Positions 30,304 through 39,207 of a stretch of DNA of 64,000 nucleotides are shown piece by piece; position 1 is the first letter of the stretch, and each line of letters opens with the position of its first letter. This DNA is from Aureimonas phyllosphaerae (GTDB taxonomy: Bacteria > Pseudomonadota > Alphaproteobacteria > Rhizobiales > Rhizobiaceae): assembly GCF_900113065.1 (NCBI RefSeq), contig NZ_FOOA01000001.1, positions 1-64,000 of the forward strand. Direction: 5' to 3'. The position numbers and the translations under genes were made by a program. The notes below the pieces were generated by a model, which was not told the origin of the DNA, ran no database searches, and worked only from the letters and a program-made list of their open reading frames with translations.

Positions 30304-31380
30304 TCAGGCCGCAGCCGGCACCGGATAGCGGCCGAAGAGACCGCGGGCGTGGAAGACCGCGCCCGCGAGCACCACGAGGGCACCGGCCTGATGCATCAAG
30401 GCCGCATCGATCGGCACGTGCATCAGAAGCGTGGTGATGCCGATCATCGCCTGGGCCAGAACCGCCACCGCCAGCCATGTCGCGCCCCGCGCGTGGTGCG
30501 ACCCCGGCGCCATCCGGCGCGCCGCGATCGCATGGAGGATCGCGACCGTCAGCAGCGCGTAGGCTCCAAGGCGATGGACGAACTGGACCGTCATCGGGTT
30601 CTCGAAGAAGTTGCGCCAAGTGGGCGTCATCGCAAGGAGATTGGACGGGATCACCTGCCCATCCATCAGCGGCCACGTGTTGTAGCTGAGGCCGGCGTTG
30701 AGCCCTGCGACGAGGCCGCCGAGATAGATCTGGAACAGCACCATCGCGACCAGGAGGAAGCCGACGAGATAGGAGTGGTCCGTCGGCGCCCGTTCCGTCG
30801 GTCGGTTGACGAGGCCGCGCGCGATCCAGAGCGTCGCCGTCAGGATGATGCAGGCCATGGTCAGGTGGACGGCCAGCCGGTACTGGCTGACGTCGGTGCG
30901 CTCGACAAGGCCAGAGGCCACCATCCACCAGCCGATGCCGCCCTGGAGGCCGCCGAGCGCCAGAAGGCCGACGAGGCGCGGCTTCAGCCAGGGCTCGATC
31001 CGCCCGGTAACCCAGAAGAACAGGAGCGGCAGTGCGAAGGCGATGCCGACGGACCGCGCCAGAAACCGGTGAGACCATTCCCACCAGTAGATCACCTTGA
31101 ACTCCGACAGCGCCATGCCGCGGTTGATCTGCTGGTACTGCGGGATCTGACGGTAGAGGTCGAACTCCTCCTGCCATTCCGTGTCCGACAGCGGCGGCAC
31201 CACACCGTGGATCGGCTTCCATTCGGTGATGGAAAGCCCCGATTCCGTCAGCCGCGTCGCCCCGCCGACCACGACCAGCGCCATGACCATGGCGGCGATG
31301 ACATAGAGCCAGATGCGGATCAGGCGCCGATTGTCGGCGATGCGGGGCGGAACGAAGGTTGCGTCGGTCAGGGTCGTCAT
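30304..31380 (-). CDS. ctaA: Heme A synthase
   Basis: Eight-span inner-membrane enzyme that converts heme O to heme A for cytochrome c oxidase. The 358-residue protein has the four conserved histidine regions: [13 protein letters not shown] then [28 protein letters not shown] and [13 protein letters not shown]. Convergent with argC and divergent from the DUF2842 gene, with 216 bases of promoter region between. Confidence 0.95.
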   Translation of the reverse strand: MTTLTDATFVPPRIADNRRLIRIWLYVIAAMVMALVVVGGATRLTESGLSITEWKPIHGVVPPLSDTEWQEEFDLYRQIPQYQQINRGMALSEFKVIYWWEWSHRFLARSVGIAFALPLLFFWVTGRIEPWLKPRLVGLLALGGLQGGIGWWMVASGLVERTDVSQYRLAVHLTMACIILTATLWIARGLVNRPTERAPTDHSYLVGFLLVAMVLFQIYLGGLVAGLNAGLSYNTWPLMDGQVIPSNLLAMTPTWRNFFENPMTVQFVHRLGAYALLTVAILHAIAARRMAPGSHHARGATWLAVAVLAQAMIGITTLLMHVPIDAALMHQAGALVVLAGAVFHARGLFGRYPVPAAA

Positions 31381-31596
31381 GGAACTCGCTGACGGCCTCC
31401 GGCGCCACGGCGCGGAACCGTCCCTTCTGGAATGACGGCTCGGCGACGCGCACCGATCCGAGCGTCGGCGCCGAGCTTCTTGCGACGTGATGTGTTACGA
31501 AGCGAGCGCAATGGCAAGGATCATATTGTCCTACCCGCTTGCCGCTGCCGCCGGAACTTGCGAGGACACCGGCGAACCATCCCGAGCGAGACCCGC

Positions 31597-31806
31597 ATGC
31601 CCGTCCGTCTGAAGAAGCTCATCGGCGTCGTTATTCTACTGGCGCTCGTCGTGATCTACGCCGTCGTCGCCACCGCGTTTGCCTCGCTGCGCCTCGCCGA
31701 TGCACCGGGCTGGGTGCATCTCCTGTACTTCCTGATCACCGGCCTGTTCTGGATCGTCCCCGCGATGTTCGTCATCAGTTGGATGCAGCGGGAGCCGAAG
31801 GCTTAA
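31597..31806 (+). CDS. DUF2842 small membrane protein (69 aa)
   Basis: The ATG at 31597 opens a 69-residue protein with two spans (about 9-28 and 40-60), MPVRLKKLIGVVILLALVV followed by YFLITGLFWIVPAMFVISWMQR. These are the defining blocks of DUF2842, a short family found almost only in alphaproteobacteria, function unknown. It ends 12 bases before the convergent Wzc-like gene. Confidence 0.88.
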   Translation: MPVRLKKLIGVVILLALVVIYAVVATAFASLRLADAPGWVHLLYFLITGLFWIVPAMFVISWMQREPKA

Positions 31807-31818
31807 GCTCATCGTCGC

Positions 31819-33804
31819 TCAGAGGGCGAACTGCCGCCCGTTGGCAAGGATCATGTCGGACAATCCGGCTTCGCGCAGGCGCCTGATCCCGGCCGTGACG
31901 ATCGCTTCGTCCTCACCGTCGACCGTGACCACCAAGGCCGCATCCGGCGTCAGCAGGGACTTCACAGTCTCCGGCGCGACGCCGCCGCAGACGACGAGCA
32001 GCACCTCGAAGTTTCGCTCGATGAAGTCGAGAACGTTGCGTCGTTCCATCGCGAGGAATGCCGCCTCCCCGATCACCGCCTGACCGCGACCGAAGACCTC
32101 GGCCTGCGTGGGGACGTCCCGGCGGGCAATCTCGGCGAACGTCGCCTCCCCGGCGATCATGTCGGAAACGCCGAGCGAGCCGTCCTCTACACCCATCGCC
32201 CGGGCCGCGAGCTGTCGTTCGCTGAGGTCGAGAAGCGCTGCCTGCGATCCGCGGAGCGAGAGCCGGCGCACGATCTCGACGGCAACCGGCCGCTCGTCTT
32301 CCGCGACCGGAACGATCACCACGCGGCTGACTTCGCTGGCGAGAATCCCGGCGATCAATTCGTCGGCCGGCGTGATGTCGATCCCCAGCGCTTGCGGGTG
32401 CGGGATCGCAGCGCTCCCGGCGGAGGCCGTAGCACCCCGCCGTGTGCGGGCCGGCGCGTTCTGCGGGAAAGCCGCCGGAGCGAAGACGCCGCGAGGGGAC
32501 GCGAAGATGGCAAGAAGCGAGGCGGCGATGAAGCCGAATGCTGCCGACCCGGCGACGATGGGCCAGATGTTCGGTCGAAGCTCCCGGACTGTCACGTCCA
32601 TCGAAACAGCCGGCTTTTGCTGAGGTACCGCAGGCTGGTTCACCACGGGCGGGACGACAGGCTCCGGTGTCGGCGCGACGGGAGTGGCGGCGACCGCGGC
32701 GGCGCGCGCCGACAATAAGGCGTCGAGCGTCTGCCGGGCGGCCGCGACCTCGGCTTCGACCTCGGCACGCGCGGCAGTCGCCTGTTGGTCTGCCTTCGAG
32801 GCAGCCGCGTCTTGCGCAATCGCCTGCTCGGTGTTCACCAGATTTCGGCGAAGCCCGCCGATTCTCCGCTGGATCGCCGTCGCCAGTCGATCACGCGCCT
32901 CGTCGAGTTCGGAATTCAGATCGTCGAGGCGAAGGCGCAACGTCGCCATGCGCGGATGCCCGTCGAGAAGCGTGCGCGAGAGCTCCGTGATCTGGGTGGC
33001 GACCGTGTCGCGCTGCACGCGCGCGTTGCGCCAGGTCCGCCACTCCTCGCTTTCACGAAGGCTGGCAGGCGCGTCGCTCGGGGCCGCCGAGGGCAACGAG
33101 CGTGCGAAGCGCACCAGTCCTTCGAGGTCCCGGCGAAGACTCAGCGCGTTGCGGTTGGCCGCATCCTGCGACGAACGGCTCGACGTCTTCGCCTGATCGG
33201 ACGGCCGCGGAGGCGGCAGCGCAGCCTGGCGGTCTTCGGCACTGGCCAGGGTCGCGCGCGCCGACGCGATGGACGCGTCCAAGGCTTCGATCGCACCATT
33301 CCGCTGCGACGTCTCCGGCGGCGGGGCCGGCAGCGGAACCGGCTTTCCCGCAGGCGTCGAGACATCGGCAACGACCGGGTCGAGGTCGGCGATCAACTGC
33401 TCCGCCAGCGCCTCGGCGTGCGCTCGCGCGATCTCCGCCTGCCGGTCCCGCGCCCAGACCTCGACCGACCCGTCCGGCCGACGTTCAGCACCCGTTTCAG
33501 CACGGTCGCCCTCGGTCTGATTCAGCAGTTCAAGCCACGCCGACAGGACCGCCGATCGAGACGGCTCCGGTCGACGCGGCGCTTCGGAGACAACGCGCTG
33601 CAACGTGGCATCATCCCAGCGCGCCGACACTTCCGGGGGGGCGGACAGGCGCACCGTGGCCTGCTGGACCGGCGGCACGAGCGATCCAGCCGCGAACGCC
33701 GCAAAGCCCAGCGCAGCGGTCGAAGCCAGGATACGGTTGCGGTTCGACCAAAGGGCGTGGGCGATGCCTCGCTCCTCATCGATCCGCTCGTCCGCACTGG
33801 CCAT
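31819..33804 (-). CDS. Wzc/ExoP-like polysaccharide chain-length protein lacking a P-loop
   Basis: A 661-residue inner-membrane protein with the Wzz layout: one span near 25-43, a large periplasmic region with long coiled coil (about 155-380, rich in Ala/Glu/Arg heptads) and a second span at about 412-434. The C-terminal 190 residues have the fold pattern of a BY-kinase (GIDITPADELIAGILASE; FEVLLVVCGG; DAALVVTVDG), but where Walker A should be there is VPVAEDERPVAVEI, with no GKT/S, and no tyrosine-rich tail. I infer a structural, non-catalytic chain-length or export regulator. It is divergent from the Wza-like gene. Confidence 0.82.
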   Translation of the reverse strand: MASADERIDEERGIAHALWSNRNRILASTAALGFAAFAAGSLVPPVQQATVRLSAPPEVSARWDDATLQRVVSEAPRRPEPSRSAVLSAWLELLNQTEGDRAETGAERRPDGSVEVWARDRQAEIARAHAEALAEQLIADLDPVVADVSTPAGKPVPLPAPPPETSQRNGAIEALDASIASARATLASAEDRQAALPPPRPSDQAKTSSRSSQDAANRNALSLRRDLEGLVRFARSLPSAAPSDAPASLRESEEWRTWRNARVQRDTVATQITELSRTLLDGHPRMATLRLRLDDLNSELDEARDRLATAIQRRIGGLRRNLVNTEQAIAQDAAASKADQQATAARAEVEAEVAAARQTLDALLSARAAAVAATPVAPTPEPVVPPVVNQPAVPQQKPAVSMDVTVRELRPNIWPIVAGSAAFGFIAASLLAIFASPRGVFAPAAFPQNAPARTRRGATASAGSAAIPHPQALGIDITPADELIAGILASEVSRVVIVPVAEDERPVAVEIVRRLSLRGSQAALLDLSERQLAARAMGVEDGSLGVSDMIAGEATFAEIARRDVPTQAEVFGRGQAVIGEAAFLAMERRNVLDFIERNFEVLLVVCGGVAPETVKSLLTPDAALVVTVDGEDEAIVTAGIRRLREAGLSDMILANGRQFAL

Positions 33805-33906
33805 TCGGCTTCCCCTTCGGTCCAGAACGACTCCTCTTGGTCGGCCTTCCGCTACGTCCACAGGATAAGGTCACCGCTTCTCCAAGCAATGCAGCATCGT
33901 TTTTAC

Positions 33907-33918
33907 GGTTAATTAACC
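33907..33918. promoter_or_regulatory. 12-bp palindrome in the divergent exopolysaccharide promoter
   Basis: GGTTAATTAACC is a perfect palindrome in the AT-rich part of the 184-bp gap between the Wzc-like gene and the Wza-like gene, so one regulator could act on both. Confidence 0.45.
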
Positions 33919-33988
33919 ACGTTGCTCATAGGTTTGAGCCTGAAACGAGGCGTCGGCCTCCCCGCCCGCCACGCTCCCGGAGACCACC

Positions 33989-34549
33989 ATGCGAGTCGCA
34001 CGCGCAGCCCTCGTGGCGCTATCGGCCAGCCTTCTGGGCGGCTGCGTGACGACCCCTCCACCGCCGGAAGCCTTTCATGCCGCGTTGAATCAGGAATATC
34101 GCCTGGACGCGGGCGATCGCCTGCGCGTCACCGTTTTCGAGCAGGACAGCCTCAGCGCGATCTATGCCGTCGACAAGGCCGGCTACCTGTCGCTTCCGCT
34201 GATCGGCTCCGTGCCGGCGCGCGGAAAGACACCCGACGAGGTGCGCAGCGCCATCACGGCGGCCCTGCGCAACGGCTTCCTGCGCGATCCCGACGTCTCG
34301 GTGCAGGTCGAGCAGTATCGTCCGTTCTTCGTCATGGGCGAGGTCGCGACGGGTGGGCAGTATTCCTACGTTCCAGGCATGACGGTTCAGAACGCGGTGG
34401 CGATCGCCGGCGGCTTCTCGCCGCGGGCCGAAAAGCGCACCGTCGACATCACGCGTCAGGTCAACGGCCAGGTGATCACGGGTCGCGTCGTCCTGTCCGA
34501 CCCCGTGCTGCCAGGCGATACGGTGACGATCCGAGAGCGTCTGTTCTAG
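33989..34549 (+). CDS. Polysaccharide export lipoprotein, Wza/ExoF-like (short)
   Basis: A 186-residue outer-membrane export protein. The lipobox is LLGGC (about 14-18), so it is a lipoprotein. A Poly_export domain begins at YRLDAGDRLRVTVFEQD and is followed by one SLBB-type segment FFVMGEVATGGQYSYVPGMTV. It is half the length of E. coli Wza and lacks the C-terminal membrane helix, like the short export proteins of Rhizobiales. It leads the plus-strand side of the export module. Confidence 0.9.
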   Translation: MRVARAALVALSASLLGGCVTTPPPPEAFHAALNQEYRLDAGDRLRVTVFEQDSLSAIYAVDKAGYLSLPLIGSVPARGKTPDEVRSAITAALRNGFLRDPDVSVQVEQYRPFFVMGEVATGGQYSYVPGMTVQNAVAIAGGFSPRAEKRTVDITRQVNGQVITGRVVLSDPVLPGDTVTIRERLF

Positions 34550-34678
34550 TCAGCCGGCCAAGAATTCGCCAACTCCTTCGAATGATGTCTATTGTTGTGA
34601 GCCTTCATTAGCCTATCGATGAGAGTGTGCCAGTCGAGCACGATCCAGGATCGCGCCATACGACGGGGACTCTCGATC

Positions 34679-36208
34679 ATGGCTTTGAAGCGGAGCGAAC
34701 AGGCTCTTTTCGCGCGTGAAGCGATTCGAACGTTTCAACCCGATCACCCGCCGCGCCTCGTCGAGGTAAGCGTTCTTAATCCGCATGCTCGACGCATCGC
34801 CGAGCAGTTCAACAAGAACGTCCTGTCGCCGCGACTCCTCTCCGGCCTGTTCGGCCTTGGCGAGTTCGCGGTGCTGCTGATCATCGCGATCACAATATTT
34901 TCCGCCTACGGCCGTCTTGCAGACGCCCCCCTCGCACTGCCTCTCTCCGGGCTGGCGATCGCGACGCTCGCGCTTCTCCACGGCTACGAACCCTCGCAGC
35001 TTCGATCGCAGCGACGCCAGCCGGTGCGCGTCGCGCTCGCGATGGTGGCCGGGATCGCCGCGACGGTTCCCTGCGCAGCCTGGACCGGCAGCCTCGACGC
35101 GCCGCTCGGCGCCTGCCTCCTGACCTACGCCGCAGTTTCGATCGGCGCGCTGACGCTCGGACGGCGCATTCTGGCCCGCCGCATCCGGCACTGGAGCCGC
35201 ACGGGTCGGCTGGAGCGCCGCGTGGTACTCGTCGGCGGCGGCGGCGCGGCCGAGCAGTTCATCCGGCAGCTCGACGCCGTCCCTGACAGCGATATCCGCA
35301 TCTGCGGCATCTTCGACGACCGCGACGGCGACCGTTCGCCACCGCTCGTCGCGGGCTATCCGAAGCTCGGCACGATCGCCGAGCTCACCGAGTTCGCGCG
35401 CATCGCCAAGATCGACATGCTGGTCGTCACCCTGCCGCTGTCGGCCGAGAAGCGCATCCTGACGATCCTCAAGTCGCTCTGGGTCCTGCCTCTCGACATC
35501 CGGATCTCGGCGCTGTCGCAGAACCTGCGCTTCCGCTCGCGCTCCTATTCCTACATGGGCGACGTGCCGATGCTGGACGTGATGGATCGTCCGATCGCCG
35601 ACTGGAACCAGGTCGCCAAGCGCGGCTTCGATCTCGTCTTCGGCATTGCCGCTCTGATCGCGGTCGCGCCGATCATGGTCGTCACAGCCATCGCCATCAA
35701 GCTCGACACGCCCGGCCCCGTCTTCTTCCGGCAGAAGCGGCACGGCTTCAACAACGAGGAAATCCTCGTCTGGAAGTTCCGCTCGCTGCGGCACGACATG
35801 GCCGATCCGACCGCGCGCAAGCTGGTGACCAAGGGAGACCCGCGTGTCACCCGCGTCGGCCGCTTCATCCGCCGCTCGTCGATCGACGAACTGCCGCAGC
35901 TCTTCAACGTCCTGATCGGCAATCTGTCGCTGGTCGGCCCGCGCCCGCATGCCGTGCATGCCCAATCCAGCACGCAGGTCACCTTCACCGAGATCGTCGA
36001 CGGCTACTTTGGTCGCCACAAGGTGAAGCCCGGCATTACCGGCTACGCGCAGCTGAAGGGATGGCGGGGCGAGATCGACGACGACGTGAAGCTGCAGAAG
36101 CGCTTCGAACACGATCTCTTCTACATCGAGAACTGGTCGCTGCTCCTCGACCTCTACATCTTGTTCGCCACGCCCTACAGCCTTCTCAACCCCAAGGGCG
36201 CGTACTGA
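34679..36208 (+). CDS. Undecaprenyl-phosphate sugar phosphotransferase (WcaJ/PssY-like priming glycosyltransferase)
   Basis: Starts polysaccharide repeat units by placing a hexose-1-phosphate on undecaprenyl phosphate. The 509-residue protein has four or five N-terminal spans, a CoA-binding-like domain (RRVVLVGGGGAAEQFIRQL; GYPKLGTIAELTEF) and the catalytic C-terminal half from about residue 315: KRGFDLVFGIAALIAVAP, the DTPGPVFFRQKRHGFN loop, RRSSIDELPQLFNVL and GPRPHA. The product resembles the WcaJ family, probably glucose-specific. ATG 34679 is preferred over ATG 34619, which would add 20 residues; neither has a strong ribosome-binding site. Confidence 0.9.
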   Translation: MALKRSEQALFAREAIRTFQPDHPPRLVEVSVLNPHARRIAEQFNKNVLSPRLLSGLFGLGEFAVLLIIAITIFSAYGRLADAPLALPLSGLAIATLALLHGYEPSQLRSQRRQPVRVALAMVAGIAATVPCAAWTGSLDAPLGACLLTYAAVSIGALTLGRRILARRIRHWSRTGRLERRVVLVGGGGAAEQFIRQLDAVPDSDIRICGIFDDRDGDRSPPLVAGYPKLGTIAELTEFARIAKIDMLVVTLPLSAEKRILTILKSLWVLPLDIRISALSQNLRFRSRSYSYMGDVPMLDVMDRPIADWNQVAKRGFDLVFGIAALIAVAPIMVVTAIAIKLDTPGPVFFRQKRHGFNNEEILVWKFRSLRHDMADPTARKLVTKGDPRVTRVGRFIRRSSIDELPQLFNVLIGNLSLVGPRPHAVHAQSSTQVTFTEIVDGYFGRHKVKPGITGYAQLKGWRGEIDDDVKLQKRFEHDLFYIENWSLLLDLYILFATPYSLLNPKGAY

Positions 36209-36306
36209 CGGCGGCCAAAAAAGCGCAGGCTCCTGCCAAATCACGCGTTCTTCCGCCTCCTCGTCCGTGCGATACGAAGCGATCGTCGACGAGGAGGATT
36301 TCAGCG

Positions 36307-37164
36307 ATGAGCGTACAGGGATTTGGCGTCCACACGGCCATGTGGTCGATGGAGTGGGACCACGCGGCGGCGGAGTTCGCGATCCCGGAAGCGGTGAAGT
36401 ACGGGATCGACTTCCTCGAGATCACCATTCCCGACCCGCGCGTCATCGATGCCGCGCACACGCGCGCGCTTCTCGAGCGGCACGAGGTCGACTGCGTCTG
36501 CTCGCTGGGCATGCCGCTCGACCGCCTGCCGACCAACAATCCCGAGGGCGCCTGGGAGTACCTGAAGATCGCGCTCGACCAGTCGAAGGCGATCGGCGCC
36601 AAGGCGCTGAGCGGCGTCGTCTATGGCGGCATCGGACAGCGCACGGGCTTCCCGCCGACGCAGGACGAAATCGACGCGACCGCACGCATCGTCGAGAAGG
36701 CGGCGAACTACGCCAACGATCTCGGCATGCTCTACGGCCTCGAGGCCGTGAACCGCTACGAGAACCACATCCTCAACACCGCGCGGCAGGCGGTGGACAT
36801 GGTGGAGCGGGTGGGCGCGCCCAACCTCTTCGTCCACCTCGACACGTATCACATGAACATCGAGGAGAAGGGCATCGCGAACGGCATCCTGACCGCGCGC
36901 GAGCACCTGAAATACATCCACCTGTCGGCCAGCGACCGCGGCACGCCGGGTGCCGACACCGTAGCCTGGGACGAGGTCTTCGGCGCCCTCGCGGCCATCG
37001 GCTTCAAGGGCGGCATGGCGATGGAAAGCTTCATCACCGTTCCGCCGGCGCTCGCCGCCGCGCTGTCGGTGTGGCGGCCCGTGGCGCCCGCGCGCGAGAT
37101 CGTGCTGGGCGAAGGCCTTCCGTTTCTGCGCAACAAGGCGCACCAGTACGGCCTGATCTCGTAA
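36307..37164 (+). CDS. D-tagatose/D-psicose 3-epimerase-like sugar isomerase
   Basis: A TIM-barrel epimerase of 285 residues for C3 of ketohexoses or related sugars. The four metal ligands appear in LEAVNRYENH, HLDTYHMNIEE, IHLSASDRG and MAMESF, matching the D-psicose 3-epimerase of Agrobacterium in order and spacing. GAGGAGG precedes ATG 36307. The neighbours are a priming glycosyltransferase on one side and RidA on the other; its pathway is not apparent from context. Confidence 0.88.
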   Translation: MSVQGFGVHTAMWSMEWDHAAAEFAIPEAVKYGIDFLEITIPDPRVIDAAHTRALLERHEVDCVCSLGMPLDRLPTNNPEGAWEYLKIALDQSKAIGAKALSGVVYGGIGQRTGFPPTQDEIDATARIVEKAANYANDLGMLYGLEAVNRYENHILNTARQAVDMVERVGAPNLFVHLDTYHMNIEEKGIANGILTAREHLKYIHLSASDRGTPGADTVAWDEVFGALAAIGFKGGMAMESFITVPPALAAALSVWRPVAPAREIVLGEGLPFLRNKAHQYGLIS

Positions 37165-37175
37165 GGACGAAGCAA

Positions 37176-37198
37176 GGCGGAGGCCCGAAGCCTCCGCC
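37176..37198. terminator. Hairpin between epimerase and ridA
   Basis: A 9-bp G/C stem GGCGGAGGC/GCCTCCGCC (37176-37184 with 37190-37198) with a CCGAA loop between convergent genes. No uridine tract, so it may act with Rho or in both directions. Confidence 0.5.
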
Positions 37199-37206
37199 CT
37201 GCAGGA

Positions 37207-37551
37207 TCAGATCGCCGCGACGACAATGATCTCGACGCGGTATTCCGGTGCGGCCAGAGCCGACTCGCCCGTCGCGCGCGCCGGGGGATTGGCAGGATCG
37301 ACCCACGCGTCCCACACGGCGTTCATGGCGGCGAAGTCCTTCATGTCGGCGAGCCAGATGGTCGCCTGCAGGATCTTCGACTTGTCCGAACCAGCCTCGG
37401 CCAGCAGGCGGTCGATCTCGGCGAGCACGGTCTCGGTCTGCTTGGAGACGTCCTCGCCGGGATTGCCGACCTGACCGGCGAGGTAGACCGTGTTGCCGTG
37501 GACCACGGCGGCGCTCATGCGACGGCCGGGCTCGATGCGACGAATGCTCAT
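37207..37551 (-). CDS. RidA family protein
   Basis: A 114-residue member of the RidA/YjgF/UK114 family, which hydrolyses reactive enamine or imine intermediates. The family blocks RMSAAVVHGNTVYLAGQVG and ATIWLADMKDFAAMNAVWDAWV are clear, as is the terminal PEYRVEIIVVAAI. The Arg that binds the carboxylate in true RidA is not in the usual position (YRVEIIVVAAI against RxxVEV), so a RidA paralogue (Rid2-Rid7) is likely. Convergent with the epimerase gene. Confidence 0.9.
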   Translation of the reverse strand: MSIRRIEPGRRMSAAVVHGNTVYLAGQVGNPGEDVSKQTETVLAEIDRLLAEAGSDKSKILQATIWLADMKDFAAMNAVWDAWVDPANPPARATGESALAAPEYRVEIIVVAAI

Positions 37552-37623
37552 GAAACTCTCCGAATCGTTCGGTTCTGCGAGAGCTTCATACGGCGTGCCG
37601 GTCGGCTTGGACAGCGGCCGGGG

Positions 37624-37797
37624 TCAGCGACCCGCGTGGATCCGCGCCGTCGCCTGACGGTCGCGGGGCGACCATCCGGCGGGCTGGGCGTCGCGCTTGT
37701 AGAGCTGGTTCAGATCGTCGACGAGCCCCTGCTCGATCGCCTCGTTACGCGTGATCAGACCGGCCTCGTAGGCCTCGATGATATCGGTCGTGCTCAT
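37624..37797 (-). CDS. Small hypothetical protein (57 aa)
   Basis: The ATG at 37797 follows GGAAGG at a nine-base distance and yields an acidic N-terminal half (STTDIIEAYEAGLITRNEAIEQGLVDDLNQLY) that looks like two helices, then a polar tail. No membrane segment. There is 72 bp to ridA and no recognisable family; start and existence rest on the Shine-Dalgarno site and the ordered helical composition. Confidence 0.5.
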   Translation of the reverse strand: MSTTDIIEAYEAGLITRNEAIEQGLVDDLNQLYKRDAQPAGWSPRDRQATARIHAGR

Positions 37798-38009
37798 GTG
37801 TCCCACCCTTCCTTTGTCCAGTTCGCGGAATCCGCGGATCAGGGTTCGGTTCCGAGTCTGTTAAGATTTTGAGGCGGCAAAGCGGCGCACCCTGTCGTCG
37901 CATGGGAACTTCCTTGCGCCTCGCCCCTTGAGAACGCCCGCTTCGGCGACAGAATCCGAAGGGCGCGCAGCCGATCCCCGGCGCGAAGCGCGAGGGGAAT
38001 GTAACGGTC

Positions 38010-38921
38010 ATGCGTCTGAAGTCTTTTGCGCTCGCCCTGACGGCGGCAGTGTTGCTGTCGCAGACGGCACTTGCCGCGCCGGTCGTCGTGTCCTCGAAGA
38101 TCGACACCGAAGGCGGCGTCCTCGGCAACATGATCCTTCTGGTGCTCCAGAACGCCGGCATTGAGACGACGGACCGTATCCAGCTCGGCGGAACGCCGGT
38201 CGTGCGCAACGCGATCACAGCCGGCGAGATCGACATCTATCCGGAATACACCGGGAACGCGGCCTTCTTCTTCAACAAGGCCGACGACGCGCTCTGGAAG
38301 GACGCGGCGAAGGCTTACGAAGAAGCCAAGAAGCTCGACTACGACGCCAACAAGATCGTCTGGCTGACGCCCTCGCCCGCGAACAACACCTGGGGCATGG
38401 CGGCGCGAAAGGACGTGGCGGACGAGAACAAGCTCGTCACTCTGTCGGACTTCGGCAAATGGATTGCGGGCGGCGGTGCGGCCAAGCTCGCGGCCTCGGC
38501 CGAGTTCGTCAATTCGGCGTCGGCGCTGCCCTCGTTTCAGACCGCCTACGGCTTCCAGCTAAAGCCGGACCAGCTGCTGACGCTGTCCGGCGGCGACACG
38601 GCGGCCACAATCGCCGCGGCGGCGCAAGGGACCAACGGCGTCAACGTCGCGATGGTCTACGGCACCGATGGCGGCATCGCCCCGTCCGGCCTCGTCGTTC
38701 TGGAAGACGACAAGAGCGTCCAGCCGGTCTACCAGCCGGCGCCGATCGTGCGCGAGGACGTGCTGAAGGCCAATCCGCAGATCGCCGACCTCCTGAAGCC
38801 CGTGTTCGAGGGTCTCGACCTCGTGACGCTGCAGGAACTCAACGGACGCGTCCAGGTCGGCGGCGAACCGGCGAAGGCGGTGGCCGAAGCCTATCTCCGC
38901 TCGAAGAACCTGATGAAGTAA
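38010..38921 (+). CDS. Glycine betaine/osmoprotectant-type ABC substrate-binding protein
   Basis: A 303-residue periplasmic protein with a Sec signal ending LAAPVVVSSK. The OpuAC domain is shown by SKIDTEGGVLGNMILLVLQNAGI, DIYPEYTGNAAFFF and TPSPANNTWGMAARKD. It groups with OsmF/OpuBC-type osmolyte binders, but no permease or ATPase gene lies nearby on either strand, so the transporter must be elsewhere. Upstream is 212 bases with a large GC dyad region before the ATG. It ends in front of a strong bidirectional terminator. Confidence 0.88.
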   Translation: MRLKSFALALTAAVLLSQTALAAPVVVSSKIDTEGGVLGNMILLVLQNAGIETTDRIQLGGTPVVRNAITAGEIDIYPEYTGNAAFFFNKADDALWKDAAKAYEEAKKLDYDANKIVWLTPSPANNTWGMAARKDVADENKLVTLSDFGKWIAGGGAAKLAASAEFVNSASALPSFQTAYGFQLKPDQLLTLSGGDTAATIAAAAQGTNGVNVAMVYGTDGGIAPSGLVVLEDDKSVQPVYQPAPIVREDVLKANPQIADLLKPVFEGLDLVTLQELNGRVQVGGEPAKAVAEAYLRSKNLMK

Positions 38922-38948
38922 CGCCGCCAAGGCGTTGCCTCGTAAAAG

Positions 38949-38982
38949 AAAGGGCCCGACAGCGTCGCTGCCGGGCCCTTTT
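38949..38982. terminator. Bidirectional terminator between the osmolyte-binding gene and the min operon
   Basis: A 10-bp outer stem AAAGGGCCCG/CGGGCCCTTT (38949-38958 with 38972-38981), with an inner AGC/GCT helix. Plus-strand tail TTTTCG and minus-strand tail TTTCTTTTACG both fit intrinsic termination. Confidence 0.88.
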
Positions 38983-38984
38983 CG

Positions 38985-39149
38985 TCACTGGCGGATCGCC
39001 GCCTTCTCGGCCTGCGCTTCGCAGACCTCGACATGCTTGAGCAGTGCCTCGGTCGAGAGCACGGCCGCAATGCTGCGGATGTTGCGTCCCTGCATCTGCG
39101 GCAGCTGCTGCACGCGCTGCAGGCGGACGAGGAGTTCGGCTCGGTTCAT
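38985..39149 (-). CDS. Small unrecognised protein at the end of the min operon (54 aa)
   Basis: A 54-codon frame starts at ATG 39149, five bases after a strong AAGGAG site, 58 bp beyond the minE stop, and ends just before the terminator. The product begins MNRAELLVRLQRVQQLPQMQ and ends EAQAEKAAIRQ; it is predicted to be an amphipathic helix of Leu/Gln/Arg/Glu with a single cysteine, no membrane span. I do not recognise a family. It shares strand, transcript and terminator with minCDE and could be a Min accessory factor or a chance ORF; the ribosome-binding site argues for expression. Confidence 0.6.
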   Translation of the reverse strand: MNRAELLVRLQRVQQLPQMQGRNIRSIAAVLSTEALLKHVEVCEAQAEKAAIRQ

Positions 39150-39207
39150 CGCTATCTCCTTTTTCGCGATGGCGGAGGTCGGCCGGCGGCGTGATGCCGC
39201 CGGTCGA

